A stretch of DNA of 45,196 nt from Gammaproteobacteria bacterium (GTDB lineage Bacteria > Gemmatimonadota > Gemmatimonadetes > Longimicrobiales > Gaopeijiaceae), in assembly GCA_009840525.1 (NCBI GenBank), contig VXNP01000118.1:1-45196 (forward strand), in the 5' to 3' direction. Below the pieces are notes generated by a model. It was not told the origin of the DNA, searched no databases, and saw only the letters and a list, made by a program, of their open reading frames with translations. Position numbers and translations under genes: made by a program. Below, piece by piece: positions 8,011 through 16,285 of this stretch. Each line of letters opens with the position of its first letter. Position 1 is the first letter of the stretch.

Positions 8011-8901
8011 ATGCTTGGGATAGATCTGAGCGGCAAGCGCGCGTTCATCGCCGGGGTCGCGGACGACAGGGGGTACGGCTGGGCCATCGCCCGGGCGCTG
8101 GCTGCGGCCGGCGCCACCATCTGCCTGGGCACCTGGCCGCCGGTGATGCGCATCTTCCGGATGAGCCTGAAGAGGGGCAGGCTGGATCGCTCACTCCCGG
8201 GCGGAGGCGAACTCGAGATCGAGAAGATCTATCCCCTCGACGCCATCTTCGACACGCCGGAGGACATTCCGGCGAAGTATCGGGACGACAAGCGCTATCG
8301 TGCGGTCGACGGCTACACCATCCAGGAGGTCGCGGACACCCTTCGCGCCGATTTCGGAGATGGGTGCCTGGATATCCTCGTGCACTCGCTCGCGAACGGC
8401 CCGGAGGTGCGCAAGCCGCTCATCGAGACCAGCCGCAGCGGCTACCTGGCCGCGATCAGCGCGAGTTCCTACTCCCTCGTGAGCATGGTCCAGCGCTTTG
8501 GTCCCCTCATGCGGCCGGGCGCGGCCGCGGTCTCGCTGAGCTACCTGGCTTCCGAACGGGTCATCCCCGGGTACGGCGGGGGGATGAGCGCGGCCAAGGC
8601 GGCGCTCGAGAGCGACACCCGCGTGCTCGCCTTCGAGGCGGGGAGGCGGTGGGGGATGCGGGTGAACACCATCAGCGCGGGCCCGCTGCCCAGCCGGGCG
8701 GCGTCCGCGATTGGCCTCATCGACCGCATGGTCGAGTACTACCGCACCAATGCGGCCCTGCCGGAGGTGAATACCGCCGACGACGTGGCCAACGCCGCCG
8801 CCTTCCTGTGCTCGCCGCTGGGGGCGGGGATCACCGGCGCGACCCTACATGTGGACAAGGGCTACCACGTAATGGGCATCGCCGCCGAGCCGCAGCTGTA
8901 G
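8011..8901 (+). CDS. fabI: Enoyl-[acyl-carrier-protein] reductase, plant/Chlamydia-type FabI
   Basis: 296 residues from ATG 8011 with an AAGGAGG ribosome site overlapping the end of the previous gene. It is a short-chain dehydrogenase fold that reduces the trans-2 double bond of enoyl-ACP with NADH, the last step of each fatty-acid elongation cycle. Visible features are the N-terminal cofactor loop [13 protein letters not shown], a long insertion at residues 45-100 ([16 protein letters not shown]) found in plant plastid and Chlamydia enzymes, HSLANGPE, and the catalytic segment with Tyr178, Tyr188 and Lys196 ([15 protein letters not shown]). The Tyr-x7-Lys spacing matches the plant type rather than the Tyr-x6-Lys spacing of E. 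coli FabI. Confidence 0.95.
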   Translation: MLGIDLSGKRAFIAGVADDRGYGWAIARALAAAGATICLGTWPPVMRIFRMSLKRGRLDRSLPGGGELEIEKIYPLDAIFDTPEDIPAKYRDDKRYRAVDGYTIQEVADTLRADFGDGCLDILVHSLANGPEVRKPLIETSRSGYLAAISASSYSLVSMVQRFGPLMRPGAAAVSLSYLASERVIPGYGGGMSAAKAALESDTRVLAFEAGRRWGMRVNTISAGPLPSRAASAIGLIDRMVEYYRTNAALPEVNTADDVANAAAFLCSPLGAGITGATLHVDKGYHVMGIAAEPQL

Positions 8902-8905
8902 GAAG

Positions 8906-10276
8906 ATGAGCGGCGGGCGTCCCTTCGGCGATGCCCTGGCGCACATCCGGGTCACGCCCCCGGGGCCGCGCTCGCGAGCGCTCGGGAAGCGGTTGCGGCG
9001 GGCCGAATCCCGCAACGTGACCTTCATCGGCGACCGCTTCCCGGTCTTCTGGGACGAGGCCCTGGGGTCCAACGTGCGCGATGTCGACGGCAACCTGCAC
9101 GTCGACCTTACGGGCGCGTTCGGGGTGGCCTTTGCCGGCCACCGCCATCCGCGCATCATGCGGGCGGCGGCCGAGCAGCAGAGCCGGCTGACGCACGGCA
9201 TGGGCGACATTCACCCTCCGGCGGCCAAGGTCGAACTGCTGGAACGGCTGACGGGGCTCGCTCCCTGGCCGGAGGCGCGCGCGGTTCTGGCCTCCGCGGG
9301 TTCTGAAGCTGTGGAAATCGCGCTGAAAACCGCCGAGTTATCCACAGGACGACCGGGTATCCTCGCCTTTGAATGTGGATATCACGGTTTGACCCTCGGT
9401 GCACTGGCCACCACCCACCGCGTCGACTTCCGCACCCCTTTCCGCAGGCGCCTCTACGACGGCGTGGCGTTCGCTCCGTTTCCCGTCCGCCCGGAAGAGG
9501 CGTCGCCGAGCCTCGCGGCGTGTGAGCGGGCGTTCGAGGATGGCGCCCGCCGTGGAGCCGCGATCGGCGCGGTGCTGGTGGAGCCGGTGCAGGGCCGGGG
9601 GGGCGTGCGCATACCGCCGCCGGGGTTCTTCCCGCGCCTGTCCCGCCTCGCGCGGCAGCACGGGGCGGTGGTGGTGGCCGACGAGGTGTTCACCGGCCTC
9701 GGCCGCTGCGGGAGCATGTTCGCGGGGCCCGCCCTCGGCCTCGACGCCGACCTCATCTGCCTGGGCAAGGCGCTGGGGGGCGGCTTCCCGCTGAGCGCGT
9801 GCCTGGGGACGAAGGAGGTCTTCGACGCCTGGCCGGAGTCCGACGGGGAGGCCCTGCATACCAGCACCTTCCTCGGGCATCCGGTCGCCTGCGCCGCGTC
9901 GCTGGCCTTCCTGGACCTGGTGGAGGGGGAGCGCCTCGACCGGCACGCGGCGAGCATGGGGGTGCACCTCCTGGCCCATCTGCGCGAGGCACTGGATGGC
10001 GTCGCGCACGTGACGGAGGTCCGGGGGCTGGGCCTGCTGGCCGGAATCGAGATCGTCCGTCGCGCGCGGGCATCGCATGGGCCCGCTGAGGCCGTGCCCT
10101 GGGAGGGAGCGGGGGGCCGCATCGCCGCCCGGCTCCTGGCACAGGGCATCATGGTGCTGCCCGCGGGCGAGCAGGGTCAGGTGATTGAGCTGACCCCTCC
10201 CGCAACCATGTCGCGCGATCTCCTCAACCACGCGCTGGACCGGCTGGTTCGCGCCGTCATCAATCTCTCAGAATAG
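8906..10276 (+). CDS. Class III aminotransferase (PLP-dependent)
   Basis: 456 residues from ATG 8906, four bases after fabI, with a weak GGAAG ribosome site. It has the fold I class III layout: a GAFGVAFAGHRHP substrate segment, the phosphate-binding SAGSEAVEIALK loop, ECGYHG stacking on PLP, the aspartate in VVADEVFTGLGR that contacts the pyridine nitrogen, and the Schiff-base lysine in CLGKALGGGFP. The nearest well-known relatives are 4-aminobutyrate, acetylornithine and beta-alanine aminotransferases. The sequence does not decide the amino donor. The gene ends in a 9-base convergent overlap with the alpha/beta hydrolase. Last gene of the probable antiporter-fabI operon. Confidence 0.9.
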   Translation: MSGGRPFGDALAHIRVTPPGPRSRALGKRLRRAESRNVTFIGDRFPVFWDEALGSNVRDVDGNLHVDLTGAFGVAFAGHRHPRIMRAAAEQQSRLTHGMGDIHPPAAKVELLERLTGLAPWPEARAVLASAGSEAVEIALKTAELSTGRPGILAFECGYHGLTLGALATTHRVDFRTPFRRRLYDGVAFAPFPVRPEEASPSLAACERAFEDGARRGAAIGAVLVEPVQGRGGVRIPPPGFFPRLSRLARQHGAVVVADEVFTGLGRCGSMFAGPALGLDADLICLGKALGGGFPLSACLGTKEVFDAWPESDGEALHTSTFLGHPVACAASLAFLDLVEGERLDRHAASMGVHLLAHLREALDGVAHVTEVRGLGLLAGIEIVRRARASHGPAEAVPWEGAGGRIAARLLAQGIMVLPAGEQGQVIELTPPATMSRDLLNHALDRLVRAVINLSE

Positions 10277-11182
10277 GCCGCTCGCCTTCAGATACTCCAG
10301 CGTCGCCGCCGCGCACGCCTCCGGCTGCTCCAACTGCGCAAGGTGCGTTCCTCCGGGGATCCAGGCATAGTCCACGGTTGGAATATGATGGAGTTCGGTC
10401 GTCGGGAAGTACGTATAGGGGATGCCGGGGTCCGCTCCGATGACCATCGTCGGACAGGCGAGCGCCCCAAAATCGATCAGCGCCGCGTACTGTCCCCCGT
10501 ACCTGTAGATCCGTGCCTCATACTCGCGGGGACAGCGAAGGGTGTACCCGTCGCCGTTCGCGGATCGGCGCAACGTCGTCCGGGCCATGAGGCGGCGGAC
10601 TCCGCGGGCCACGTACTGGAACGCGGGCATGTACAGAAGCACCTCCGCGAATTCCGCGCGGGTCCGATACCGATCCGCGCGCGCAAGCGTCATCGTGGCC
10701 GCGCGCCTCGCCACGTCCGCACATTCCTCACGCGCGGGTCCGAACTCGCACAGCGGCGGATCGAAGAGAACGCGCGCGACGAACTCCCCCCCGCGCGTAG
10801 GAGACAGCAGCGAGACGAGGCCCGAGAGAGAATGGAATACGCCGGCGTGCGGCTTTTTGCCGAAGCCCCTCCCGATGGCTTCCTGGATGCGGAGGTGGTC
10901 GTCGATGAGCGTGGGAACAGTGTGGCGTCCGAGCGGCCCGGGCGTATTCCAGCCGTGATTGCGGAGGTCGTAGAGCACGAGATCGAAGTCGTCCGCGAAC
11001 AGCGACCAGAACGGGTAGTAGAGATCGATCGCGAGGCTGTTGCCGTGGCTCAGCACGATGCGTGGACCGGAGGGGTTCCCGTGGCGCCGGAGCGTGGTCA
11101 GGGCGCCGTCGCCCAGGCGCACATCGTGCATGGCAAGAGGTTCGGGCACCTGCCAGACCTGCGTGTCTTTTGGATCACTCAT
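10268..11182 (-). CDS. Alpha/beta hydrolase
   Basis: 304 residues from ATG 11182. A TTG at 11209 would add nine residues but would place the start inside the likely tRNA promoter. The fold is recognisable from the oxyanion strand VLSHGNSLAID, the nucleophile elbow FHSLSG (Ser in the centre, replacing the usual G-H-S-x-G), an acid-bearing strand near VIGADPG, and the late histidine in GGTHLAQLEQP. It is most like small esterases or lactone/C-C bond hydrolases. No signal peptide is visible, so it is probably cytoplasmic. Its 3' end overlaps the convergent aminotransferase by nine bases. Confidence 0.85.
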   Translation of the reverse strand: MSDPKDTQVWQVPEPLAMHDVRLGDGALTTLRRHGNPSGPRIVLSHGNSLAIDLYYPFWSLFADDFDLVLYDLRNHGWNTPGPLGRHTVPTLIDDHLRIQEAIGRGFGKKPHAGVFHSLSGLVSLLSPTRGGEFVARVLFDPPLCEFGPAREECADVARRAATMTLARADRYRTRAEFAEVLLYMPAFQYVARGVRRLMARTTLRRSANGDGYTLRCPREYEARIYRYGGQYAALIDFGALACPTMVIGADPGIPYTYFPTTELHHIPTVDYAWIPGGTHLAQLEQPEACAAATLEYLKASGLF

Positions 11183-11200
11183 GGCGGAACCGGGCGGGGG

Positions 11201-11230
11201 TTGATTCAACGCGGGGGAAGTCGGTATCTT
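11201..11230 (+). promoter_or_regulatory. Likely sigma70-type promoter for the tRNA pair
   Basis: TTGATT at 11201-11206 and TATCTT at 11225-11230, with an 18-bp spacer, would start transcription near 11237, about 15 bases before tRNA-Glu. Each box matches four of six consensus positions, and this is one of the few AT-richer stretches in the area. Confidence 0.5.
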
Positions 11231-11251
11231 ACCGGCCCTTTGCTTGAAGAC

Positions 11252-11324
11252 GCCCCCATCGTCTAGTGGCCTAGGATACTTGGTTCTCAGCCAAGAGACC
11301 GGGGTTCGACTCCCCGTGGGGGTA
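11252..11324 (+). tRNA. tRNA-Glu (anticodon CTC)
   Basis: 73-nt cloverleaf. The acceptor stem GCCCCCA pairs with TGGGGGT. The D arm holds GTCTAGTGG, the anticodon stem CTTGG/CCAAG encloses loop TTCTCAG with anticodon CTC at 11286-11288, and the T arm CGGGG-TTCGACT-CCCCG is complete. The discriminator is A and CCA is not encoded. It reads GAG codons and should be supplemented elsewhere by a TTC tRNA-Glu. Confidence 0.96.
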
Positions 11325-11334
11325 TCGCGGAACG

Positions 11335-11361
11335 CGGGCCGTCGCTTTCGGGTGCGGCCCG
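11335..11361 (+). other. Hairpin between the two tRNAs
   Basis: Seven-base arms CGGGCCG (11335-11341) and CGGCCCG (11355-11361) around a 13-base loop are followed by a short T-containing stretch (GGTTTCGTTT). This could be a weak terminator or a processing structure in a joint tRNA transcript; the T run is too broken to decide. Confidence 0.35.
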
Positions 11362-11371
11362 GGTTTCGTTT

Positions 11372-11444
11372 GGCCGCTTAGCTCAGTTGGCAGAGCACTA
11401 CGCTCACATCGTAGGGGTCGCTGGTTCGAGTCCAGCAGCGGCCA
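11372..11444 (+). tRNA. tRNA-Val (anticodon CAC)
   Basis: 73-nt cloverleaf with acceptor stem GGCCGCT/AGCGGCC, D arm GCTCAGTTGGCAGAGC, anticodon stem CTACG/CGTAG with loop CTCACAT (anticodon CAC), and T arm CTGG-TTCGAGT-CCAG. Discriminator A, CCA not encoded. It reads GTG codons. It lies 47 bp after tRNA-Glu on the same strand and 10 bp from the convergent aconitase-like stop. Confidence 0.96.
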
Positions 11445-11454
11445 CTCCTCCGCT

Positions 11455-13614
11455 TCATCCCGCCAGCCGCCTCGTCATCTCCACGGGCTGCGGCCGGGCC
11501 CCCGGCTTCCACGCGGTCACGTAGCCCGCAACCGCGCTCGCCGCAACGGAATACGGCGAAGCCAGGTACAGTTGACCCGGTCCCGAGCGTCCCGGAAAGT
11601 TGCGGTTCTGGGACGAGATGCTCACCTCGTCGGGGCGGCGTGTTACCCCGGGTCCGGCGTTGATGCAGGCGCCGCAACCCGGCTCGATGAAGGTGGCGCC
11701 GATGCGCCGGAAGAGATCCAGGTAGCCCTGCTCCCGGCAGTACTCGCGCACATCGGTGGAACCGCACTGGATGAAGCACTCCACGTCCGGGTGCACGCCC
11801 AGCCCCCAGCGGTCGTGCATCTCGCTGAAGACGCGGGCGTACATGTCCATGTCCTCCTTCTTGCCCGCCGTGCACGACCCCGCGTAGGCGATGTCGATGC
11901 GGATGCGCTCGGGCTCGAGGTCGTCGAGCGGGACCCCGTTGCCGGGGTCGTTGGGGAGCGCCGCCATGGGCTGGATGGCGGAGGCGTCGATCTCGATCAC
12001 GCGGACGTAGTTGGCGCCCGGGTCGCTGTGCATGTCGCGCGCCAGCGCCTCCGCCCGCTCCCGCTCCATCCCGCGCTCGGCGACCAGGTACTCCACGGAT
12101 TTCCCGTCCGCCGCGACCAGCCCGGTGAAGGCGCCCACCTCGGCGGCCATGTTGGTCATGGTGGCGCGCTCGTCCACGGGGAGGGCCTCCACGGCCGGGC
12201 CCGCGTACTCGATGATCTGCCCGATCGCGTGGCCGTCGCGGATGTAGGGGTGGCGCAGGATCTCGAGCATGTAGTCCTTGGCGGTCACCCCCTCGGCGGG
12301 CGTTCCCGAGATCACGACCTTGAAGGAGGGCGGGACCTGCACGCGCACGTCCCTGGTGATCCAGGAGTTGAAGATGGCGGTCGTGCCCACCCCGAACGCC
12401 AGCGCCCCGATCGCGCCCGCGTGGGGCGTGTGCGAGTCCGAGCCGATGATGAGCATCCCCGGTTCCGCGTAGTCCTCGAGGATCTTGGAGTGGCAGATGG
12501 CGACCGACCCCATCTGGTGCCCCATCTGCTCCCCATAGAGGCGGATGCCCTGCTTCTCCGCGAACTCGCGCTGCTTCACCTCGAGCTGGTTGGCGACCTC
12601 GAGCAGTCCCTCCTCGATGCGCTCCTGGCTCATCGCCTTGTGCAGGAAGGTCAGATGATCGCGGAAGAAGAGCACGCTGTCCGGATCCCGCACCCGGCCC
12701 TCGGGCCCCATCTTCTGTTCGAAGAAGATGGCCGCCATGGGCGTCACGTACTCGTGCGAGAAGCGGATGTCGGTGCGGAAGAAGCCGGCCTCGCCCGGGG
12801 TGACCGAGTCGACGCCGACCTTGCCGTCCGCCGGATCCACCACCCAGTGCCGCGCGAAGATCTTCTCCGCGAGGGTCATCGGGGGGTTTGCGCCCGAAGC
12901 GCCGGGGCCGGCCGAGGCGTCAGGTGTCGCGCGCGGCGAGTACTGGCCGCTGTCACGCGGCGCGGCCGGCGTGCACGAGGGCGCAGGCACCGTCGCCCTG
13001 CCCTGCATGCGGGCCACGTTGAACTCGAACAGCCCTCCGTACTCGATGATCTGCCGGGTGATGTCGTCCTTGCCGCGGGTGAACTCCTCGAGCCGGAGCG
13101 GCTCGCCGCGCGCGATGCGCTCCGCCACGCCGAAGTCGGTAGTGGTAAGCACGCCCAGGTTCTGGCAGTTCTCGTTGTAGATGCGCTCGATGCTCTCGCT
13201 GACCACCACCCGGATGCCGGCCATCAGCTCCGCGTACGGGCTCTGTTCCCGGCTTGAGCCCTTGCCCCGCCGCCTGCCCGCGACCGAGCATACGAAGCCG
13301 CCGTCGCGCACACTCGCGCGCCCGACCGGATACTCCTCCGCTCCGCTCTCCGTGTTCGTCGTGCGCAGCCCGAGGTACGGGAATTCCCCCAGCGTCTCGT
13401 CGTAGAAGAAGCAGATGTACGCAGGCGTGATCTCGTCGGTCGATATCTGGTCGCGCAGGCCGGCGCGCAGCTCCTCGCTCAGTTCCAGGTCCAGTCCCTC
13501 GTAGAGCTGGGCGCGCACGAGGTCCGTGTCGTCGGCCAGGTACAGCACGCGTCCGCGCACGTTGAGGGTCGCGGGTCGCTTGGGCGTCGGACGGGTGAGG
13601 AGGTCCCCGGCCAT
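11455..13614 (-). CDS. Aconitase/isopropylmalate dehydratase family protein, swivel domain first
   Basis: 719 residues from ATG 13614. Residues 1 to about 200 are a LeuD-like swivel domain (RVLYLADDTDLVRAQLYEG, GKGSSREQSPYAELMAGIRV, IYNENCQNLGVL). A Pro/Ala/Gly-rich linker of ~35 residues follows, then a LeuC/aconitase-type catalytic part with IIGSDSHTPHAGAIGALAFG and three conserved cysteines for a [4Fe-4S] cluster: one in AGSCTAGKKED and two in EPGCGACINAG. It should catalyse a hydro-lyase isomerisation of a tricarboxylate or alkylmalate. Swivel-first order is unlike AcnA/IPMI and resembles AcnB without its HEAT domain. Whether it is the TCA aconitase, isopropylmalate isomerase or homoaconitase is not decided by sequence alone. 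Seven bases downstream of the NSS transporter, so probably one operon. Confidence 0.85.
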   Translation of the reverse strand: MAGDLLTRPTPKRPATLNVRGRVLYLADDTDLVRAQLYEGLDLELSEELRAGLRDQISTDEITPAYICFFYDETLGEFPYLGLRTTNTESGAEEYPVGRASVRDGGFVCSVAGRRRGKGSSREQSPYAELMAGIRVVVSESIERIYNENCQNLGVLTTTDFGVAERIARGEPLRLEEFTRGKDDITRQIIEYGGLFEFNVARMQGRATVPAPSCTPAAPRDSGQYSPRATPDASAGPGASGANPPMTLAEKIFARHWVVDPADGKVGVDSVTPGEAGFFRTDIRFSHEYVTPMAAIFFEQKMGPEGRVRDPDSVLFFRDHLTFLHKAMSQERIEEGLLEVANQLEVKQREFAEKQGIRLYGEQMGHQMGSVAICHSKILEDYAEPGMLIIGSDSHTPHAGAIGALAFGVGTTAIFNSWITRDVRVQVPPSFKVVISGTPAEGVTAKDYMLEILRHPYIRDGHAIGQIIEYAGPAVEALPVDERATMTNMAAEVGAFTGLVAADGKSVEYLVAERGMERERAEALARDMHSDPGANYVRVIEIDASAIQPMAALPNDPGNGVPLDDLEPERIRIDIAYAGSCTAGKKEDMDMYARVFSEMHDRWGLGVHPDVECFIQCGSTDVREYCREQGYLDLFRRIGATFIEPGCGACINAGPGVTRRPDEVSISSQNRNFPGRSGPGQLYLASPYSVAASAVAGYVTAWKPGARPQPVEMTRRLAG

Positions 13615-13621
13615 CCGCGCG

Positions 13622-15055
13622 TCAGCTGAAGTCGACGCCGAAGACCACGGCGATGATGATCGCGGCCACGGCGATGGGCGCCACGAAGCGGATGAAGAAG
13701 CGCCACGCGCCGTAGTGGAACCAGCGTGGTTGGGTGCCGTCCTCGAGCTCGCCGCGGGTCGCCTCGCGGGTCATGAACCATCCCGCCGCCAGCGTGATGA
13801 AGAACCCGCCTGTTGGCAGCATCCAGTTCGACACGAAATGGTCGGCGTTGGCAAACCACCCCGCCTTCCCGCCGCCAAAGAACGGGACGCTCATGGTCGA
13901 GAGAAGCCCTCCGCCCTCGACACCCAGGAGCCCGGGGATCGACAGCACGGCGAGGGTTGTGAACGCGAAGATGGCCGCCCCGGCGCTGATCGTGGCCTTG
14001 TGGCGAGTCAGGCGCCGCTCGTCGATCAGGTACGCGGAAACCACCTCGAGCAGCGAGATGGTCGAGGTGAGCGCGGCCAGCGCCACCAGAACATAGAAGA
14101 GCGGACCGAGCACCACCCCAAAGGGAACCTCGCTGTAGAAGAGCTGGGGCAGCGAGATGAAGAGCATCCCGACCGTCGAGCCGCCTACCTCGTCGCGCAT
14201 CCCGGCCACCGAGAAGATCACCGAGAACATGACCACGGTCGCCACCAGGGCAATCAGCGTGTCGAGCGCCACGATCGCGCCGGACGCCTTCACGACCGAG
14301 TGCTTGCGCGAGATGTACGACCCGTAGGTGATCATCGCGCCCATTCCGAGCGAAAGAGTGAAGAATGAGTGGCCGAGCGCCTCGAGGATCGCCCCTCTCT
14401 CCAGCTCCGCGAAGTTGGGCCGAAAGATGTGGTTGAGCGCCTCGCCCGCTCCGCTCATGCCCAGTGCGCTCACCAACATGAGGAGCAGGATGCCGAACAG
14501 GATGGGCAGGAAGATCCGGGCGATCCGTTCGATCCCCTTGCTCACGCCGAAATAGACCACTGCGATGGTTCCGAGGCTGAACCCCAGGGAGAGCAGCAAC
14601 TGCAGGCCGGTGTTGAGCGCCTGCGTGTTGAAGAGGTCACCGGCCGACATGTCGGCGGGGTAGCCGCCGAGGGTCCACCCGACCGTCTGCGTGAAGTAAT
14701 AGAGCGACCACCCGGCGATGACCGTGTAGTAGCTGAGCAGGATGAAGCCGGCCAGCACGCCCCAGCCCCCCACCAGTGCCCCGAGCTTGCGTCCGCCGGG
14801 CCACTTCGACGTCACCGCTTCCTTCAGCGCGCCCACCGCGCTCTTCTGGCTGCGCCGCCCGATCAGCAGCTCGGCCAGCATGATCGGCAGACCGACCGCG
14901 GCGATGCAAATCAGGTATACGAGGACGAAAGCCCCGCCGTTGTTCTCCCAGGTGATGAACGGGAATTTCCACAAGTTGCCGAGGCCGATCGCGCTGCCGG
15001 TGGCGGCAAGCACGAGGCCTGCGTTGGAGCTCCAGTGGTCTCGCTGCTGTGACAT
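13622..15055 (-). CDS. Neurotransmitter:sodium symporter (NSS/SNF) family transporter
   Basis: 477 residues from ATG 15055 (MSQQRDHWSS, the usual NSS start); an ATG 33 bases upstream is also in frame. The first helix carries the Na+/substrate signature ATGSAIGLGNLWKFPF. About eleven to twelve transmembrane segments follow, including the helix-6 region SFFTLSLGMGAMITYGSYI. These proteins import amino acids or related amines with Na+ (LeuT fold). Lies just upstream of the aconitase-like gene on the same strand and diverges from the BMP transporter operon. The substrate is unknown. Confidence 0.93.
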   Translation of the reverse strand: MSQQRDHWSSNAGLVLAATGSAIGLGNLWKFPFITWENNGGAFVLVYLICIAAVGLPIMLAELLIGRRSQKSAVGALKEAVTSKWPGGRKLGALVGGWGVLAGFILLSYYTVIAGWSLYYFTQTVGWTLGGYPADMSAGDLFNTQALNTGLQLLLSLGFSLGTIAVVYFGVSKGIERIARIFLPILFGILLLMLVSALGMSGAGEALNHIFRPNFAELERGAILEALGHSFFTLSLGMGAMITYGSYISRKHSVVKASGAIVALDTLIALVATVVMFSVIFSVAGMRDEVGGSTVGMLFISLPQLFYSEVPFGVVLGPLFYVLVALAALTSTISLLEVVSAYLIDERRLTRHKATISAGAAIFAFTTLAVLSIPGLLGVEGGGLLSTMSVPFFGGGKAGWFANADHFVSNWMLPTGGFFITLAAGWFMTREATRGELEDGTQPRWFHYGAWRFFIRFVAPIAVAAIIIAVVFGVDFS

Positions 15056-15128
15056 GGCGTCTGCTCGGGGCTGGTCGTCCCGGTTCATCGGGACGAGGGG
15101 TCGGGTCGAAGTTGCCGCGGGACGGCTC

Positions 15129-15134
15129 TATATT
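15129..15134 (+). promoter_or_regulatory. Possible -10 element of the BMP transporter operon
   Basis: TATATT is an isolated AT-rich hexamer about 100 bases before the lipoprotein start, in the divergent NSS/BMP gap. The sequence about 17 bases upstream (TCGAAG) is a poor -35, so activation by a regulator or chance are both possible. Confidence 0.3.
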
Positions 15135-15177
15135 GCGCGCGGGACAAGGCGGTGCGCCAGTCATGACAGGCTGCCTC

Positions 15178-15197
15178 GAGCGGGGACGCTCCCGCTC
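15178..15197 (+). other. Leader hairpin GAGCGGG-N6-CCCGCTC
   Basis: Perfect 7-bp arms about 40 bases before the ATG of the BMP lipoprotein gene, leaving the GGGAG ribosome site free. It could modulate translation or transcript stability. It does not match the conserved core of a purine riboswitch. Confidence 0.35.
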
Positions 15198-15236
15198 CGG
15201 CCGAGAGATCCAGGCGTCCGGAACAGGGAGATACTC

Positions 15237-16280
15237 ATGAGCCATTCGAGGATTCGGCGTTCGGTCCCCGCGCTCGCCGCGGCGTGCTTCCTGGGAGGGT
15301 TGGTCGTCGGCTGCGGGGGAGGAGAGAACGACTCCCCGGACGACGCGTTGCGCGTCGCGCTGCTGACGTCCGGGCCGGTGAGCGACGCCGGGTGGTACGC
15401 GGGGGCGTACGAGGGCCTGCTGCTGATCGAAGAGTCGCTCGGGGCGCAGGTCAGCCATCAACAGACCCGGTCCCCGGCCGAGTTCGACGAGGCGTTCTTC
15501 TCGTATGGTTCCTCGGGCTACGACCTGGTCTTCGCCCACGGCTTCGAATACCAGGACGCGGCGTTGCGCGCCGGGGAAGAGTTCCCGGAGCTGACCATCG
15601 TCGTCTCCAGCGGGGGACGGATTTCGGACAACGTGCGCTCGCTGATCTTCCGGCTGGAGGAGGGCAGCTATCTCGCCGGCATGATGGCGGGAGGCCTCAC
15701 CCGGTCGCGGGTGGTGGGGATGGTCGGAGGCGTGGCGATTCCGCCCGCCCAGGGCACCTTTCGCGCCTTCGAGGCGGGGGCGCGTTCCATCGACCCGGAC
15801 ATCGAGGTGCTGGAGGCCTTCATCGGCAGCTGGGACGACGTGGCGGCTGCCAGGGAGGCGGCGACGGCGCAGCTGAACCGGGGAGCCGATGTCCTGGTGC
15901 ACAACACCGACGCGGCCAGTTTCGGCGTGTTTCAGGCGGTTCGGGAGGCGAACGGGGACGAGAACCCGGTGTGGGCCATCGGCATGAACCGCGATCAGAA
16001 CGACGTGGCCCCCGAGGTCATCGCGGGGAGTGCCGCCATCGACATCCCCAGGGCCTTCCTGGACGTGGCGAGCCGGTTCACCGCCGGGACGCTCCCGCCG
16101 GGGGCGCTCGATCTCAGCCTCGGCGAGGGCGTTGTGGACTTCATCGTCAACCCGGAGGCGCTCGGCCGCATCCCCGCCGATCTGCTCGCACGCATCGACG
16201 AGGCGAGGGTGGCCATCCGGGAGGGCATGCTGGAGGTGCCCCGGATCGAGTTCCTGGAGGAGGAACCCGGAGGCCCTTGA
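15237..16280 (+). CDS. BMP-family (PnrA-like) substrate-binding lipoprotein
   Basis: 347 residues from ATG 15237 with GGGAG seven bases upstream. Signal peptide with lipobox LVVGC (cysteine ~26), so it is anchored to the inner membrane outer face. The mature protein shows BMP/PnrA features: VALLTSGPVSDAGWY at the first strand, DLVFAHGFEYQDAA, GSYLAGMMAG, and VLVHNTDAA. BMP proteins bind nucleosides such as guanosine for ABC import. It is the first gene of a four-gene set (binding protein, double ATPase, two permeases) transcribed in one direction. Confidence 0.93.
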   Translation: MSHSRIRRSVPALAAACFLGGLVVGCGGGENDSPDDALRVALLTSGPVSDAGWYAGAYEGLLLIEESLGAQVSHQQTRSPAEFDEAFFSYGSSGYDLVFAHGFEYQDAALRAGEEFPELTIVVSSGGRISDNVRSLIFRLEEGSYLAGMMAGGLTRSRVVGMVGGVAIPPAQGTFRAFEAGARSIDPDIEVLEAFIGSWDDVAAAREAATAQLNRGADVLVHNTDAASFGVFQAVREANGDENPVWAIGMNRDQNDVAPEVIAGSAAIDIPRAFLDVASRFTAGTLPPGALDLSLGEGVVDFIVNPEALGRIPADLLARIDEARVAIREGMLEVPRIEFLEEEPGGP

Positions 16281-16285
16281 GGCCA

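Noticed and set aside
11572..13257. Long plus-strand ORF across the aconitase-like gene
   Set aside because: It is a shadow of the minus-strand gene. The translation is dominated by H, V, D, L and R without a recognisable pattern.
15089..15236. Possible purine riboswitch before the BMP transporter
   Set aside because: The leader has a short GC hairpin but lacks the conserved three-way junction core.
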